Of a DNA stretch of 64,000 nucleotides, positions 33,661-40,769 are shown piece after piece (within the stretch, counting starts at the first letter, position 1; each line of letters starts with the position of its first letter). Source of the stretch: Thermococcus gammatolerans EJ3. Its GTDB lineage: Archaea; Methanobacteriota_B; Thermococci; Thermococcales; Thermococcaceae. Location of the stretch: the NCBI RefSeq assembly GCF_000022365.1, contig NC_012804.1, forward strand, positions 992,001 to 1,056,000, written 5' to 3'. The translations under genes and the position numbers were made by a program. A model generated the notes under the pieces. That model worked only from the letters and a program-made list of their open reading frames with translations. It searched no databases and was not told the DNA's origin.

Positions 33661-33665
33661 TGGGG

Positions 33666-34028
33666 ATGTATGCGGTTCAGATAATAGCCCTCGCGGCGAT
33701 AGTTTACCTCCTCGTGAGGATAATCAACGACTACAGGCGGGGAAGGATAGACTGGTACGGCTTCGTTTCGTGGCTCATGATATTCGGCATTTTCGCAGTT
33801 ATCGCGGTCTTCCCGGTCAGAATTTCCCTGGAGATAAAGGGTCTGCTGGGACTCGGCAGGGGTCTTGATGCGCTCTTCGTGGTCTCGATAGGTTTGATAT
33901 TTCTGCTTATGTTCCAGCTCTACGTCGAGATCGACAGGACTAAGAGGGAGATAACTGAACTCACGAGGAAAGTTGCGATAGAACTGGAGGAAATAAACGA
34001 ACGGCTTAAAAAGCTTGAAGAGCGCTAA
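33666..34028 (+). CDS. DUF2304 membrane protein
   Basis: A 120-residue protein with three hydrophobic segments (IIALAAIVYLLVRII, FVSWLMIFGIFAVIAVF, ALFVVSIGLIFLLMFQLYVEI) and a charged coiled-coil tail (EITELTRKVAIELEEINERLKKLEE). DUF2304 proteins are regularly found beside GT2 dolichol-phosphate transferases and probably anchor or present them at the membrane. ATG 33666 is preceded by GAGGTGATGG overlapping the HAD-GT2 stop. It converges on the deaminase gene with a 4-nt overlap. Confidence 0.85.
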   Translation: MYAVQIIALAAIVYLLVRIINDYRRGRIDWYGFVSWLMIFGIFAVIAVFPVRISLEIKGLLGLGRGLDALFVVSIGLIFLLMFQLYVEIDRTKREITELTRKVAIELEEINERLKKLEER

Positions 34029-34558
34029 AAGTCGTCCCCAAACAGTTCCTCCAGAAAGAGCCTTACCCTGTCCTTGGGCAGTTTGAACTGCCTTATCTTT
34101 ACTATTCCCTTCTCCTGTGCCTCCTTCAGCAGTATCTCCGTCGCCTCGTTGGGATACATCTCCTCGTAGACGATCTCCTTGATCCCCGCGTTTATGACCA
34201 GCTTGAAGCAGGTGTCGCAGGGAAAGTGCGTAACGTAAAGGGTGGCTCCCTCAAGGCTTATCCCCTTCCTCGCTGCCATTGCTATGACGTTCTGCTCGGC
34301 ATGAACCGCCCTGTGGCAGTGGCCGTCAACGATAAGGCAACCCACGTCGATGCAGTGGTCCATCCCCCTTGGTGCACCGTTGTAGCCAGTGGCCAAAATG
34401 TAGCCGTCCTTAACGGCGACTGCCCCAACCCTTAGCCTCGGACAGGTGGCCCTCAACGAGACGAGCTTCGCTATGAGCATGAAGTACTCATCCTTCGTTG
34501 GGCGAATCTTCTTTATTCGCTCGGCCCTCGCCCTGTCAAGGGAAATCTCGACGCCCAA
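34025..34558 (-). CDS. Cytidine/dCMP deaminase family enzyme (ComEB-like)
   Basis: A 177-residue protein with the zinc-deaminase motifs H86-A-E88 (AVHAEQN) and P-C114-x2-C117 (FPCDTC). An additional Cys/His cluster (MDHCIDVGCLIVDGHCHR, about 66-83) is the extra zinc site typical of dCMP deaminases. It would make dUMP for thymidylate synthesis. The start is TTG at 34558 with GAGGGGGTG 5 nt upstream; the first Met lies far inside, so TTG is accepted. It is preceded by M48 in the same orientation. Confidence 0.88.
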   Translation of the reverse strand: MGVEISLDRARAERIKKIRPTKDEYFMLIAKLVSLRATCPRLRVGAVAVKDGYILATGYNGAPRGMDHCIDVGCLIVDGHCHRAVHAEQNVIAMAARKGISLEGATLYVTHFPCDTCFKLVINAGIKEIVYEEMYPNEATEILLKEAQEKGIVKIRQFKLPKDRVRLFLEELFGDDF

Positions 34559-34570
34559 GGTTACACCCCC

Positions 34571-35359
34571 TCACGAGGAGATGATGGAGTATGCCACTAT
34601 TCTGAATATCCTCTCCTCGTAGGAGGGGTGGGTGGGGAATATCAGGAAGCTCGGCCTCCAGTAGTTCCGCTTCTCCTGGGACGGCCTGTCTATGGTGGGC
34701 TCTATCCCGGGCAGGGCTTGGTTCTTAACCCTGGCCCTCAGGTCTTCGTAGTACTTCAGCTCCTCCAGTGCCTCCTTCAGGGAGAGGGGTCTGTCAAGAA
34801 GCCTGAGGGCAACATCGTCCGCCTTAAACTCCCTGCTCCTCAGGAATTTTGACCTCTCCAGCTCGAACCACAGGTACAGGGCAAAGCTCCCTATCGCTAT
34901 CCAGAAGCTCTGGGTCAAGACCAGGATGAGGAAGGGCATCAGGAACGCAAATATCCTGACGTAAGCAACGAGTGGAAAGAAGATAGTGTCCCTGTTTTTA
35001 ATGTGTCCGAGCTCATGGGCTACCACCGCGGCTATCTCTTCGTCGTCCAGTATCTCAAAGAGACCGAGCGAGAGGACGACCCTTCTGCCGTAGGAATAGG
35101 CGTTGGGGATGTACTCCTCGAGGGCGTATATCTCAACGTCCCGGAGGTTAGCCCGCTCCAGGATGGAGTAGAGTTTTTTGATGAGCTCCGCAGAAGCTGC
35201 CCGGGCTATAGGGTGACAGTTCTGACACTTTCCACTGAGGGAGAGCCTCCCGAGGATCAGGAGGCCGGTGAAGAGAAGACCCGCCAGGATCAGCCCGAAG
35301 TAACCCGAGGCGACGTAGGTAAGTAAAAGCATCAACGCGAGGGGGATGAACAACATCAT
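34571..35359 (-). CDS. Membrane M48 family zinc metalloprotease (HtpX/BlaR1-like)
   Basis: A 262-residue protein. Two N-terminal hydrophobic segments (to about residue 40), the zinc site HELGH (H115, E116, H119) and the third ligand region SREFKADDVAL, with another hydrophobic segment (about 130-165). It also carries a CQNCH near residue 45 that may bind metal. It lies 10 nt after a BlaI-type repressor, the pairing seen in bacterial beta-lactam sensing, where a BlaR1 protease triggers cleavage of BlaI. Here no beta-lactam sensor domain exists, so the pair may respond to another envelope signal. Confidence 0.88.
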   Translation of the reverse strand: MMLFIPLALMLLLTYVASGYFGLILAGLLFTGLLILGRLSLSGKCQNCHPIARAASAELIKKLYSILERANLRDVEIYALEEYIPNAYSYGRRVVLSLGLFEILDDEEIAAVVAHELGHIKNRDTIFFPLVAYVRIFAFLMPFLILVLTQSFWIAIGSFALYLWFELERSKFLRSREFKADDVALRLLDRPLSLKEALEELKYYEDLRARVKNQALPGIEPTIDRPSQEKRNYWRPSFLIFPTHPSYEERIFRIVAYSIISS

Positions 35360-35369
35360 TTCCTACCCC

Positions 35370-35738
35370 TCACTCCTTCCTGATCCGGGAGAGGTAAGCG
35401 TAGGTGGCCTCTCTGAAGTTGCTCATGAGTGCGTCGAGGATGCGCTGGACAACCCTCTCCTCGAACTCCTCCCTGGTTGTCGTTATTGAGTAAACGTACC
35501 TCATACCCCCCCTTCCATAGTCCACGCTCCTTGAGAGAAGGCCCTTCTCGCAGAGGCGGTTCATCAGTATGCTGACGGTGGAGCGCCTCATCTCCGGATG
35601 GCTCTTCTTCATGTGCTCGTAGACTTCACCCGCGGTTGCCACTTTGACCTTCCACATGTACTCCATTATCTCCGCCTCGAGGGGAGGAAGAACGGCCTTG
35701 ATACCCTCCTCCGTGAGCTTGAACTCATGAGGTTCCAT
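35370..35738 (-). CDS. BlaI/MecI-family winged-helix repressor
   Basis: A 122-residue protein with a winged helix of the Penicillinase_R family (LPPLEAEIMEYMWKVKVATAGEVYEHMKKSHPEMRRSTVSILMNRLCEKGLLSRS) and a dimerising C-terminal helix bundle (EEFEERVVQRILDALMSNF). ATG 35738 follows GGAGGG; the longer frame from 35771 overlaps the promoter. It is first in a two-gene operon with the M48 protease. It probably represses its own promoter, where an inverted repeat CCTCCAGAA/TTCTGGAGG is present. Confidence 0.85.
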   Translation of the reverse strand: MEPHEFKLTEEGIKAVLPPLEAEIMEYMWKVKVATAGEVYEHMKKSHPEMRRSTVSILMNRLCEKGLLSRSVDYGRGGMRYVYSITTTREEFEERVVQRILDALMSNFREATYAYLSRIRKE

Positions 35739-35745
35739 TCCCAAC

Positions 35746-35792
35746 CCTCCAGAACTAATCTCCACCGACAACCATAAAAGCTTTTCTGGAGG
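35746..35792. promoter_or_regulatory. BlaI promoter with 9-bp inverted repeat CCTCCAGAA...TTCTGGAGG
   Basis: The arms at 35746-35754 and 35784-35792 are perfect complements, 38 bp centre to centre. One arm overlaps the ribosome binding site of the BlaI gene. The minus-strand TATA-like cttttatgg lies between them. The same stretch also contains the + strand TATA ATAAAAG for the sRNA candidate. Confidence 0.4.
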
Positions 35793-35800
35793 TTTAGAGA

Positions 35801-35866
35801 ACGGCCGATGATGAGCGGTTGGCCCGGCACCGAGAAGGTGTGGAGGGCCACCACTCCTGAGGCCTC
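35801..35866 (+). ncRNA. Candidate C/D box sRNA
   Basis: The boxes appear in the correct order and spacing for an archaeal C/D guide: C box ATGATGA (35808-35814), D' box CCGA (35830-35833), a 4-nt spacer, C' box GTGTGGA (35838-35844, one of the usual degenerate forms), a 12-nt guide GGGCCACCACTC (35845-35856) and D box CTGA (35857-35860). The ends can pair through GGCC (35803-35806) and GGCC (35861-35864). A + strand TATA-like CATAAAAG at 35773-35780 predicts a start at about 35801. It lies between two minus-strand genes. The D guide would direct 2'-O-methylation of the G in target GAGUG at its fifth base. The target is not identified. Confidence 0.62.
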
Positions 35867-35888
35867 GGGACAGAGGGAAGAAAGAAAA

Positions 35889-37085
35889 TCAGCCCAATCT
35901 CTTTCTCATGAACTCCTCAAACCTGTCCATTGCCTCCTCGAGTACATCAACCGGTGGGAGGAAGACTATCCTGAAGTGCCAGTTTCCGGCCTTGCCAAAG
36001 CCCGAGCCGTGGACGAAGAGAACGTGTGCCTCGTGGAGAACATCTAAGACAAACTCCTTGTCGTTCTTCCACTTCGAGCGCTCTTCAATGCGCGGGAAGA
36101 TATAGAAGGCCCCCTGAGGTTTGACCGTGCTGACCCCCGGGATCTCGGTTAAGCGCTTGTAGATGTAGTCCCTCCTCTCGCGGAGCTTTTTCATGTACTC
36201 CTCCAGGTAGTCCATTGGGCCGGTGAGGCCCGCTATGGCCGCGAACTGAGCAGGGGTGCTCGGACATATCCTTATGCGCATGAGCTTGTCTATCGCCTCC
36301 CTGAGCTCCATGAGCTTTCCTTCCGGATCAACGTAGTAGAAGTAGCCCAGACGCCAGCCTGTCGCGAAGTAAACCTTCGAGAGACCGTTCATCACTATTA
36401 CCGGAACGTCCTTCGTGAGGGAGCCCGGCGAAACGTGCTTGCCCTCGTAGGTCATGAGGTCGTATATCTCATCGCTTATGACGGGCAAGTCGTACTCACC
36501 CGCCAGATCAAGGATTTCCTTGACAGTCTTCTTCTCGTAGAGTGCTCCCGTCGGGTTGTTGGGATTGATGACCGCGATTGCCTTCGTCCTCTCGTCTATT
36601 AGCTTCCTCATATCGTCTATGTCCGGCTGCCAGCCGTTCTCCTCGACGGTTAAGTACTCTCTAGGCTCAGCACCGTAGAACTTTACGAGGCCGACGTATG
36701 GCGGGTAGCTGGGGCTTGGGACGAGTATGTTGTCACTAGGGCTGAGAAGGGCTCCGAAGATTAGCTGAAGTGCCTCGGTTACGGCCGTCGTGACGCGAAC
36801 GTCATCGGGGGTGATGTCAACGCCGTTCTTCCGCTTTTCCCTCTTAACGACAGCCTCCCTCATCTCGGGCAAACCTTCGCTGGGCCCATAGTAGTTGTGG
36901 CCCTCCTTTATGGCCCGACAGTAGGCTTCTTTCATGTGCTCTGGCGGTTGAAAATCGTACTTTCCGGGGTCACCGATATTGAGCCGGATGACCTTTATTC
37001 CTTTCTTCTCAAGCTCCCTCGCGGGGAGAACAACGTCCCTGATGGCGTACTCAACGCCCATCGCCCTCTCGGACGGACGAATCAT
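35889..37085 (-). CDS. Alanine aminotransferase (class I PLP aminotransferase)
   Basis: A 398-residue fold-type I aminotransferase. Motifs include LNIGDPGKYDFQPPEHM, YYGPSEGLPEMREAV, INPNNPTGALYEKK, SDEIYDLMTYEG, the PLP Lys in MNGLSKVYFATGWRLGY, and FRIVFLPPVDVLEEA. It resembles the P. furiosus alanine aminotransferase, which is the same length and drains reducing power and ammonia as alanine during fermentation. Pyruvate formed here would link to PpsA. ATG 37085 follows GGTGAT. Confidence 0.9.
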   Translation of the reverse strand: MIRPSERAMGVEYAIRDVVLPARELEKKGIKVIRLNIGDPGKYDFQPPEHMKEAYCRAIKEGHNYYGPSEGLPEMREAVVKREKRKNGVDITPDDVRVTTAVTEALQLIFGALLSPSDNILVPSPSYPPYVGLVKFYGAEPREYLTVEENGWQPDIDDMRKLIDERTKAIAVINPNNPTGALYEKKTVKEILDLAGEYDLPVISDEIYDLMTYEGKHVSPGSLTKDVPVIVMNGLSKVYFATGWRLGYFYYVDPEGKLMELREAIDKLMRIRICPSTPAQFAAIAGLTGPMDYLEEYMKKLRERRDYIYKRLTEIPGVSTVKPQGAFYIFPRIEERSKWKNDKEFVLDVLHEAHVLFVHGSGFGKAGNWHFRIVFLPPVDVLEEAMDRFEEFMRKRLG

Positions 37086-37150
37086 TACGATCACCGTTCA
37101 AATGTTGAGAGACATTTCATAAAAACCTTTCCATGAGTAGAAAAGAAAGG

Positions 37151-37720
37151 TCAGACACTCCAGCGCGGGTTATCGACGATCTTGACCTCTCCCCCTTCAT
37201 CGATCACTATCTTGGAGAAGCCCTTCTCCTTTATGCTCCCGTAGTCGTGGCCCGCATCCGCTGGATATATCGCCAGGAAAACGAAGGGTTCACCGCCTGT
37301 GTTGACGGTTCTGTGGGCCCAGTAGGGGGGTACGTAGACAACTGTCCCGGGCTCCATGGGTATCCACTCGGCCTCACCCTCTGGCGTCTGGAGGAGCATT
37401 CCACCCTTCCCCTTGAGGGCGTAGTAGATCTCAGCCCTGTCCGCCTTGGCGTGGTAGTGTCCCTTGGTGAAGAAGAATTCCTTTCCGACTTTACCCGGGT
37501 AGAGGACAGTGGTAGCGAAGTTGAGGTCACCCTCGCGCTCTTCCTGCTCGATGGCGTAGACCTCGTAGACAACGGGGTCCTCCCTGAGGAGCTTCTCATA
37601 GGCTTCCTCATCCACGAAGTAGCCCCTCATGTCGCTCAGTTTCCTGACGATCCTCTTGGCACCGGGGATGACACCCGTTTCGAGATCGATCTTAACACCA
37701 AACGGCCTCTTGTACTCCAT
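37151..37720 (-). CDS. pgi: Glucose-6-phosphate isomerase, cupin type
   Basis: A 189-residue cupin metalloenzyme, the archaeal PGI unrelated to the bacterial enzyme. Metal ligands H88, H90, E97 and H136 are all present (GHYHAKADRAEIYY and YWAHRT), matching P. furiosus PGI in number and position. It interconverts glucose 6-phosphate and fructose 6-phosphate in glycolysis and gluconeogenesis. ATG 37720 is after a GGTGAT-like site. A Tgr-type operator is upstream of the TATA box. Confidence 0.97.
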   Translation of the reverse strand: MEYKRPFGVKIDLETGVIPGAKRIVRKLSDMRGYFVDEEAYEKLLREDPVVYEVYAIEQEEREGDLNFATTVLYPGKVGKEFFFTKGHYHAKADRAEIYYALKGKGGMLLQTPEGEAEWIPMEPGTVVYVPPYWAHRTVNTGGEPFVFLAIYPADAGHDYGSIKEKGFSKIVIDEGGEVKIVDNPRWSV

Positions 37721-37771
37721 GCACAATCACCGGTGAGAGTTGGAGAACCGCTATTTAACTTTTCCCTTCTG

Positions 37772-37788
37772 TATCACCGGGAGTGTTA
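37772..37788. promoter_or_regulatory. Thermococcales glycolytic motif (Tgr/TrmBL1-type site) upstream of pgi
   Basis: The sequence TATCAC-CGGGA-GTGTTA matches the known TATCAC-N5-GTGATA motif at 11 of 12 defined bases. It lies about 12 bp upstream of the pgi TATA (minus strand, 37751-37760), the position at which Tgr activates gluconeogenic genes in T. kodakarensis. It overlaps the last codons of the M50 gene. Confidence 0.7.
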
Positions 37789-38349
37789 TGTAAGGATGTT
37801 GAGGGAGTATGCAACGCCGATGCTTATGGCCCAATAACCGGCGCTCCAGCGAAGAACCTTGTATCCGTCCAACGGGGGAATTGGCCAGAGGTTGAAGAAC
37901 GCCAGCCACAGGTTTACGCTCGCCGTCAGTTCAAGAATCTGGTAGAACGTTCCGGAAACGAGCTGTGAACCGACGAGGGCAATGACGCCAACCGCTATGT
38001 TGGTTAGCGGGCCAGCGAGGGCTATCTTTCCGAAAGCCTCTCTGTCGGCGAGCATGTAGGGGGCGTATATCCGCACCGCACCGAGGGCCGCGAAGATCCA
38101 TGCGTTTCCGGTAAGAACCCGGGTTAGGAGACCCAGAACGAGGGCAATCACTATGCCCGTGTCCCACCTCTTGTAGAACGCTCGGTAACCGTACCTTTCA
38201 GCAGTCCAGCGGTGGGCGAGCTCGTGGAATACGAATGCCGTTAATATTGCCGGTGCAACTAGGGGCATGAGCTTTATCTCGAAGTTCGAAAAGAGTAGCA
38301 AGAGAACCAGAAAAGACAGGAGGAGATCCTCCAGCTCCTGGGAATTCAT
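37786..38349 (-). CDS. M50-family (site-2 protease-like) membrane metalloprotease
   Basis: A 187-residue membrane protein with about 5-6 hydrophobic segments. The zinc motif is HELAH (H42, E43, H46) in the first half, and the third ligand lies in the LWPIPPLDG motif near the C-terminus. S2P-like enzymes cut transmembrane helices. There is no PDZ or CBS domain, which marks a minimal form. The ATG overlaps the upstream KH-protein stop by 4 nt (ATGA), so it belongs to the rnz-traB-KH-M50 operon. Confidence 0.87.
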   Translation of the reverse strand: MNSQELEDLLLSFLVLLLLFSNFEIKLMPLVAPAILTAFVFHELAHRWTAERYGYRAFYKRWDTGIVIALVLGLLTRVLTGNAWIFAALGAVRIYAPYMLADREAFGKIALAGPLTNIAVGVIALVGSQLVSGTFYQILELTASVNLWLAFFNLWPIPPLDGYKVLRWSAGYWAISIGVAYSLNILT

Positions 38350-38534
38350 CTAGCTCTCACCTCTATCTTCCGGCCGAGCACCAGCTCCGCTGCCTTGACT
38401 GCCGCTCCCCCTGTTCCAACTGCTATTCTGACCTGATCCTTGGGAACGTAGACAACTATAGTGTCGCCATCATACTCGACTTCGAGGATCTCGACGTTAA
38501 GCATCTTTCTGAGTCTTTCAAGGGTGTCTGTCAT
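38346..38534 (-). CDS. Small single-KH-domain protein
   Basis: A 62-residue protein, MTDTLERLRKMLNVEILEVEYDGDTIVVYVPKDQVRIAVGTGGAAVKAAELVLGRKIEVRA. The GTGG loop with flanking helices fits a KH RNA-binding fold, comparable to the KH modules of archaeal NusA-like proteins. ATG 38534 is taken because the frame upstream (to 38621) overlaps traB and lacks a good site. It lies in the RNase Z operon, so an RNA-related role is reasonable but unproven. Confidence 0.75.
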   Translation of the reverse strand: MTDTLERLRKMLNVEILEVEYDGDTIVVYVPKDQVRIAVGTGGAAVKAAELVLGRKIEVRAR

Positions 38535-38566
38535 GGCCTCTCCCTCAGATTCTACCGGTTTCCCGG

Positions 38567-39280
38567 TTATAAAGGTTGCCCAGCTCCGGGTGGATAAATA
38601 AACCTCCGCTTTGGTCTCCATGAGTTGAGAATCCTTTCGATGCCCCTCTTGTGTCCCATACCAACGACCGCCACGATCTTGGGCTTTTTCACCCCACGCA
38701 GGAGCATGTCGTCAACTGCCCTCTTGAGGTTCATCGCCATTATCTCGTTCCTCTCCTCAACCAGAACGCGGTAGAGGTAAGGATACCTGAGCCTGAACTC
38801 CCGCATCATGTCCTCGTAAGACGCCAGCACGTCGGAGTCCCCGGCAACCTCCTCTCCCACCCCAGGGATGAAGAAGAGGGAGGCCTCAAGGGCCAGAAGA
38901 ATCCTCTCTCTGAGGGGAGCCTGCAGGATCTTGCCCATTATCACCCTGATGTCTTCGTCTATGAGGATAAGCGGCACTCCCAAAATCCCCGCGCTCTCTA
39001 TGGCCGCCAGCATCTCGCCTCCCGGTGCCATTCCAAACTCTTCGCCCAGTTTCTCCTCAAACTTCGTCAGCAGATAGCTCACGATTCCGGCCCTTCCAAG
39101 GGTAAGGCTCTCCCTCAGGTCTGCCCGCTTCCCGCTTAAAAGGCCCTGAAACCTGAGCGGGTCTAGTTCGACCGCTATGGCGTTCGGTCTAACCCTCTCT
39201 ATCTCTCTCCTGACCTCCTCTCTGCTCCTCGGCGAGACGTGCATCGTGCCTATGAGCCTGACGTAGCGGAGATAGCTCAT
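38567..39280 (-). CDS. TraB/GumN-family membrane-associated protein
   Basis: A 237-residue protein. It begins with YVRLIGTMHVSPRSREEV and AIAVELDPLRFQGLL, the Tiki/TraB-type motifs with conserved His and Glu that bind metal, then GGEMLAAIESAGILGVPLILIDEDIRVIMGK and VGMGHKRGIERIL. The family includes predicted metalloproteases and the TraB pheromone-shutdown protein. No clear multi-span membrane domain follows. The ATG overlaps the rnz stop by 4 nt (ATGA). Confidence 0.87.
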   Translation of the reverse strand: MSYLRYVRLIGTMHVSPRSREEVRREIERVRPNAIAVELDPLRFQGLLSGKRADLRESLTLGRAGIVSYLLTKFEEKLGEEFGMAPGGEMLAAIESAGILGVPLILIDEDIRVIMGKILQAPLRERILLALEASLFFIPGVGEEVAGDSDVLASYEDMMREFRLRYPYLYRVLVEERNEIMAMNLKRAVDDMLLRGVKKPKIVAVVGMGHKRGIERILNSWRPKRRFIYPPGAGQPL

Positions 39281-40221
39281 TTTCCTTCCTCCAGCAGATT
39301 TTCGCGTTTCCATTCACCCGATTTGTAAGTTAAAACATCAAAGTCCCTTGGAATGACGAAGTTTACTCCGGTCTCTTGGCAGATTTTCGAAGCCCCGCTC
39401 AGATATTCGTCGTAGGTGTAGCGAAAGGCCCTGTGGAAGAGGGCAAGAAGCTTAACCTTCGCTCTCCTCGCGGTCTCGCAGGCTTCCTCAACCGTTGAAT
39501 GATAGCTATCGCCCCTGTCTCCATCGCTGAGGTAAGTTGCGTCGTGAATCAGCAAATCGGCCCTCTCGGCAAAGAGCCTCACCCTTTCGCAGGGTTCGGT
39601 GTCGCCGGTGTAGACTACCTTAACACCACGCCTCCTCGGCCCTGTAACGTCCTCGAGACGGATTACCTGTCCGTTCCACTCGATTTTGCCATCCTTCTCA
39701 AGCTTCCCGAGGATGGGCCCTGGCCTTAGGCCGTACTGTGCGAGCTTCTCAGGCAGGAACTTTCCCCTCTTGTCCTTCTCCTTGAAGACGTAGCCCAGAG
39801 CAGGAATCCCGTGCTCGACCTTGAAGCTCCAGATTTCGTAGTCCTTGAACTTCAACCTCGTTTCGCCGAGCTCGTGGACGTGCACCTCAAAGCCCGGCCT
39901 GAAGAAACCGCTGTTGAGGAAGTTCTGGACGAACTCGAAGGTGTACTTCGGGCCGTAGATGTGGAGGGGCTTTTCGCGGTTCCAGAGGTTCATCGTTTGA
40001 ATAAGCCCGCCGAGCCCGAGGTAGTGGTCACCGTGAAAGTGCGTGATGAAAATCTTCTCTACCCTCATGGGGCTGAGCTTCGCGCTGTTCATCTGCCTTA
40101 TCGTGCCCTCGCCTACATCAAACAGGATGATCTCGCCCTTATAGCGGAGGGCTATAGCGGGAACGTTCCTCTCGCGCGTTGGCATTATCCCGCCGCTACC
40201 GAGAAAAATCACCTGGAGCAT
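39277..40221 (-). CDS. rnz: Ribonuclease Z (tRNA 3'-end processing)
   Basis: A 314-residue metallo-beta-lactamase-fold nuclease with HFHGDH (H61, H63, D65, H66), the PxKxxRN-like substrate loop region, GDTEPCE and the final His in LALFHRAFRY. It removes 3' trailers from pre-tRNAs. It is first in the rnz-traB-KH-M50 operon. The ATG at 40221 has only a weak site; a TATA (gctatttaacc) about 30 nt upstream suggests a near-leaderless start. Confidence 0.95.
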   Translation of the reverse strand: MLQVIFLGSGGIMPTRERNVPAIALRYKGEIILFDVGEGTIRQMNSAKLSPMRVEKIFITHFHGDHYLGLGGLIQTMNLWNREKPLHIYGPKYTFEFVQNFLNSGFFRPGFEVHVHELGETRLKFKDYEIWSFKVEHGIPALGYVFKEKDKRGKFLPEKLAQYGLRPGPILGKLEKDGKIEWNGQVIRLEDVTGPRRRGVKVVYTGDTEPCERVRLFAERADLLIHDATYLSDGDRGDSYHSTVEEACETARRAKVKLLALFHRAFRYTYDEYLSGASKICQETGVNFVIPRDFDVLTYKSGEWKRENLLEEGK

Positions 40222-40251
40222 GTTGGTAGCTCTCGCGGAGTGGTTAAATAG

Positions 40252-40659
40252 CTAACCCTTCGGCCAGTTGTTTCGCTTGAACTTCTCAACATGCTCTCTT
40301 CGGAACACGAACTTCACTCCGTACCTTTTCTTGAAGGGGAGTTTAAGGGCATTGTAGATGAAAACGAAGGCAGGATGCCTGACGGGTCTATCCACTGGTG
40401 TGAGGGCCCCTGTGGGGCAGGCTTCAACGCAGATGTAGCATTTCCTGCACTTCTCGGGATGGGCCATGTAGGGCCTCAGCCTGACCTTGTATCCGAGGCC
40501 GAAGAGACTAACTCTCATCGGCACGACCTCCCATATCTCCTCCCCGAAGGGACAGGCGGAGATGCACTCTTCCCCTCCGCCGCACAGGGGGTAGTGTATC
40601 GTCAGAGGGGCCGTTTCCTTCATCCTCTCGTGGTAAACCCTCCAGTCCTCAGCTTCCAT
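40252..40659 (-). CDS. 4Fe-4S ferredoxin-domain protein
   Basis: A 135-residue protein. Cysteines occur in two clusters: YPLCGGGEECISACPFGEEIWEV (C-rich, about 25-47) and HPEKCRKCYICVEACPTGA (CxxCxxCxxxCP, about 68-85), so two 4Fe-4S clusters are likely. It is probably an electron carrier or a subunit of a redox enzyme; no partner is adjacent. ATG 40659 is chosen because GGTGGT precedes it. The region upstream has tandem repeats near the TATA. Confidence 0.82.
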   Translation of the reverse strand: MEAEDWRVYHERMKETAPLTIHYPLCGGGEECISACPFGEEIWEVVPMRVSLFGLGYKVRLRPYMAHPEKCRKCYICVEACPTGALTPVDRPVRHPAFVFIYNALKLPFKKRYGVKFVFRREHVEKFKRNNWPKG

Positions 40660-40672
40660 AAGACCACCATGC

Positions 40673-40705
40673 ATGTCTGTATTCGACATATCGCTGGACA
40701 TATCG
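40673..40705. promoter_or_regulatory. Operator-like 12-bp tandem repeats with a dyad, upstream of the 4Fe-4S gene
   Basis: The + strand reads ATGTC-N7-GACAT-N7-GACAT: ATGTC at 40673-40677, GACAT at 40685-40689 and 40697-40701. The longer unit GACATATCG repeats exactly with a 12-bp period. The repeats sit just downstream of the minus-strand TATA (cttataaac, 40705-40713), over the expected start site. Confidence 0.5.
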
Positions 40706-40769
40706 TTTATAAGCCTTTGCATGAGGAAAGGATTAAAACCCCAGCGACGTAGTTAAGGCGGTGAAGCGA

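Noticed and set aside
37231-37611. Arg/Ser-rich open frame overlapping pgi
   Set aside because: Composition typical of an off-frame reading; pgi in the correct frame has all metal ligands.
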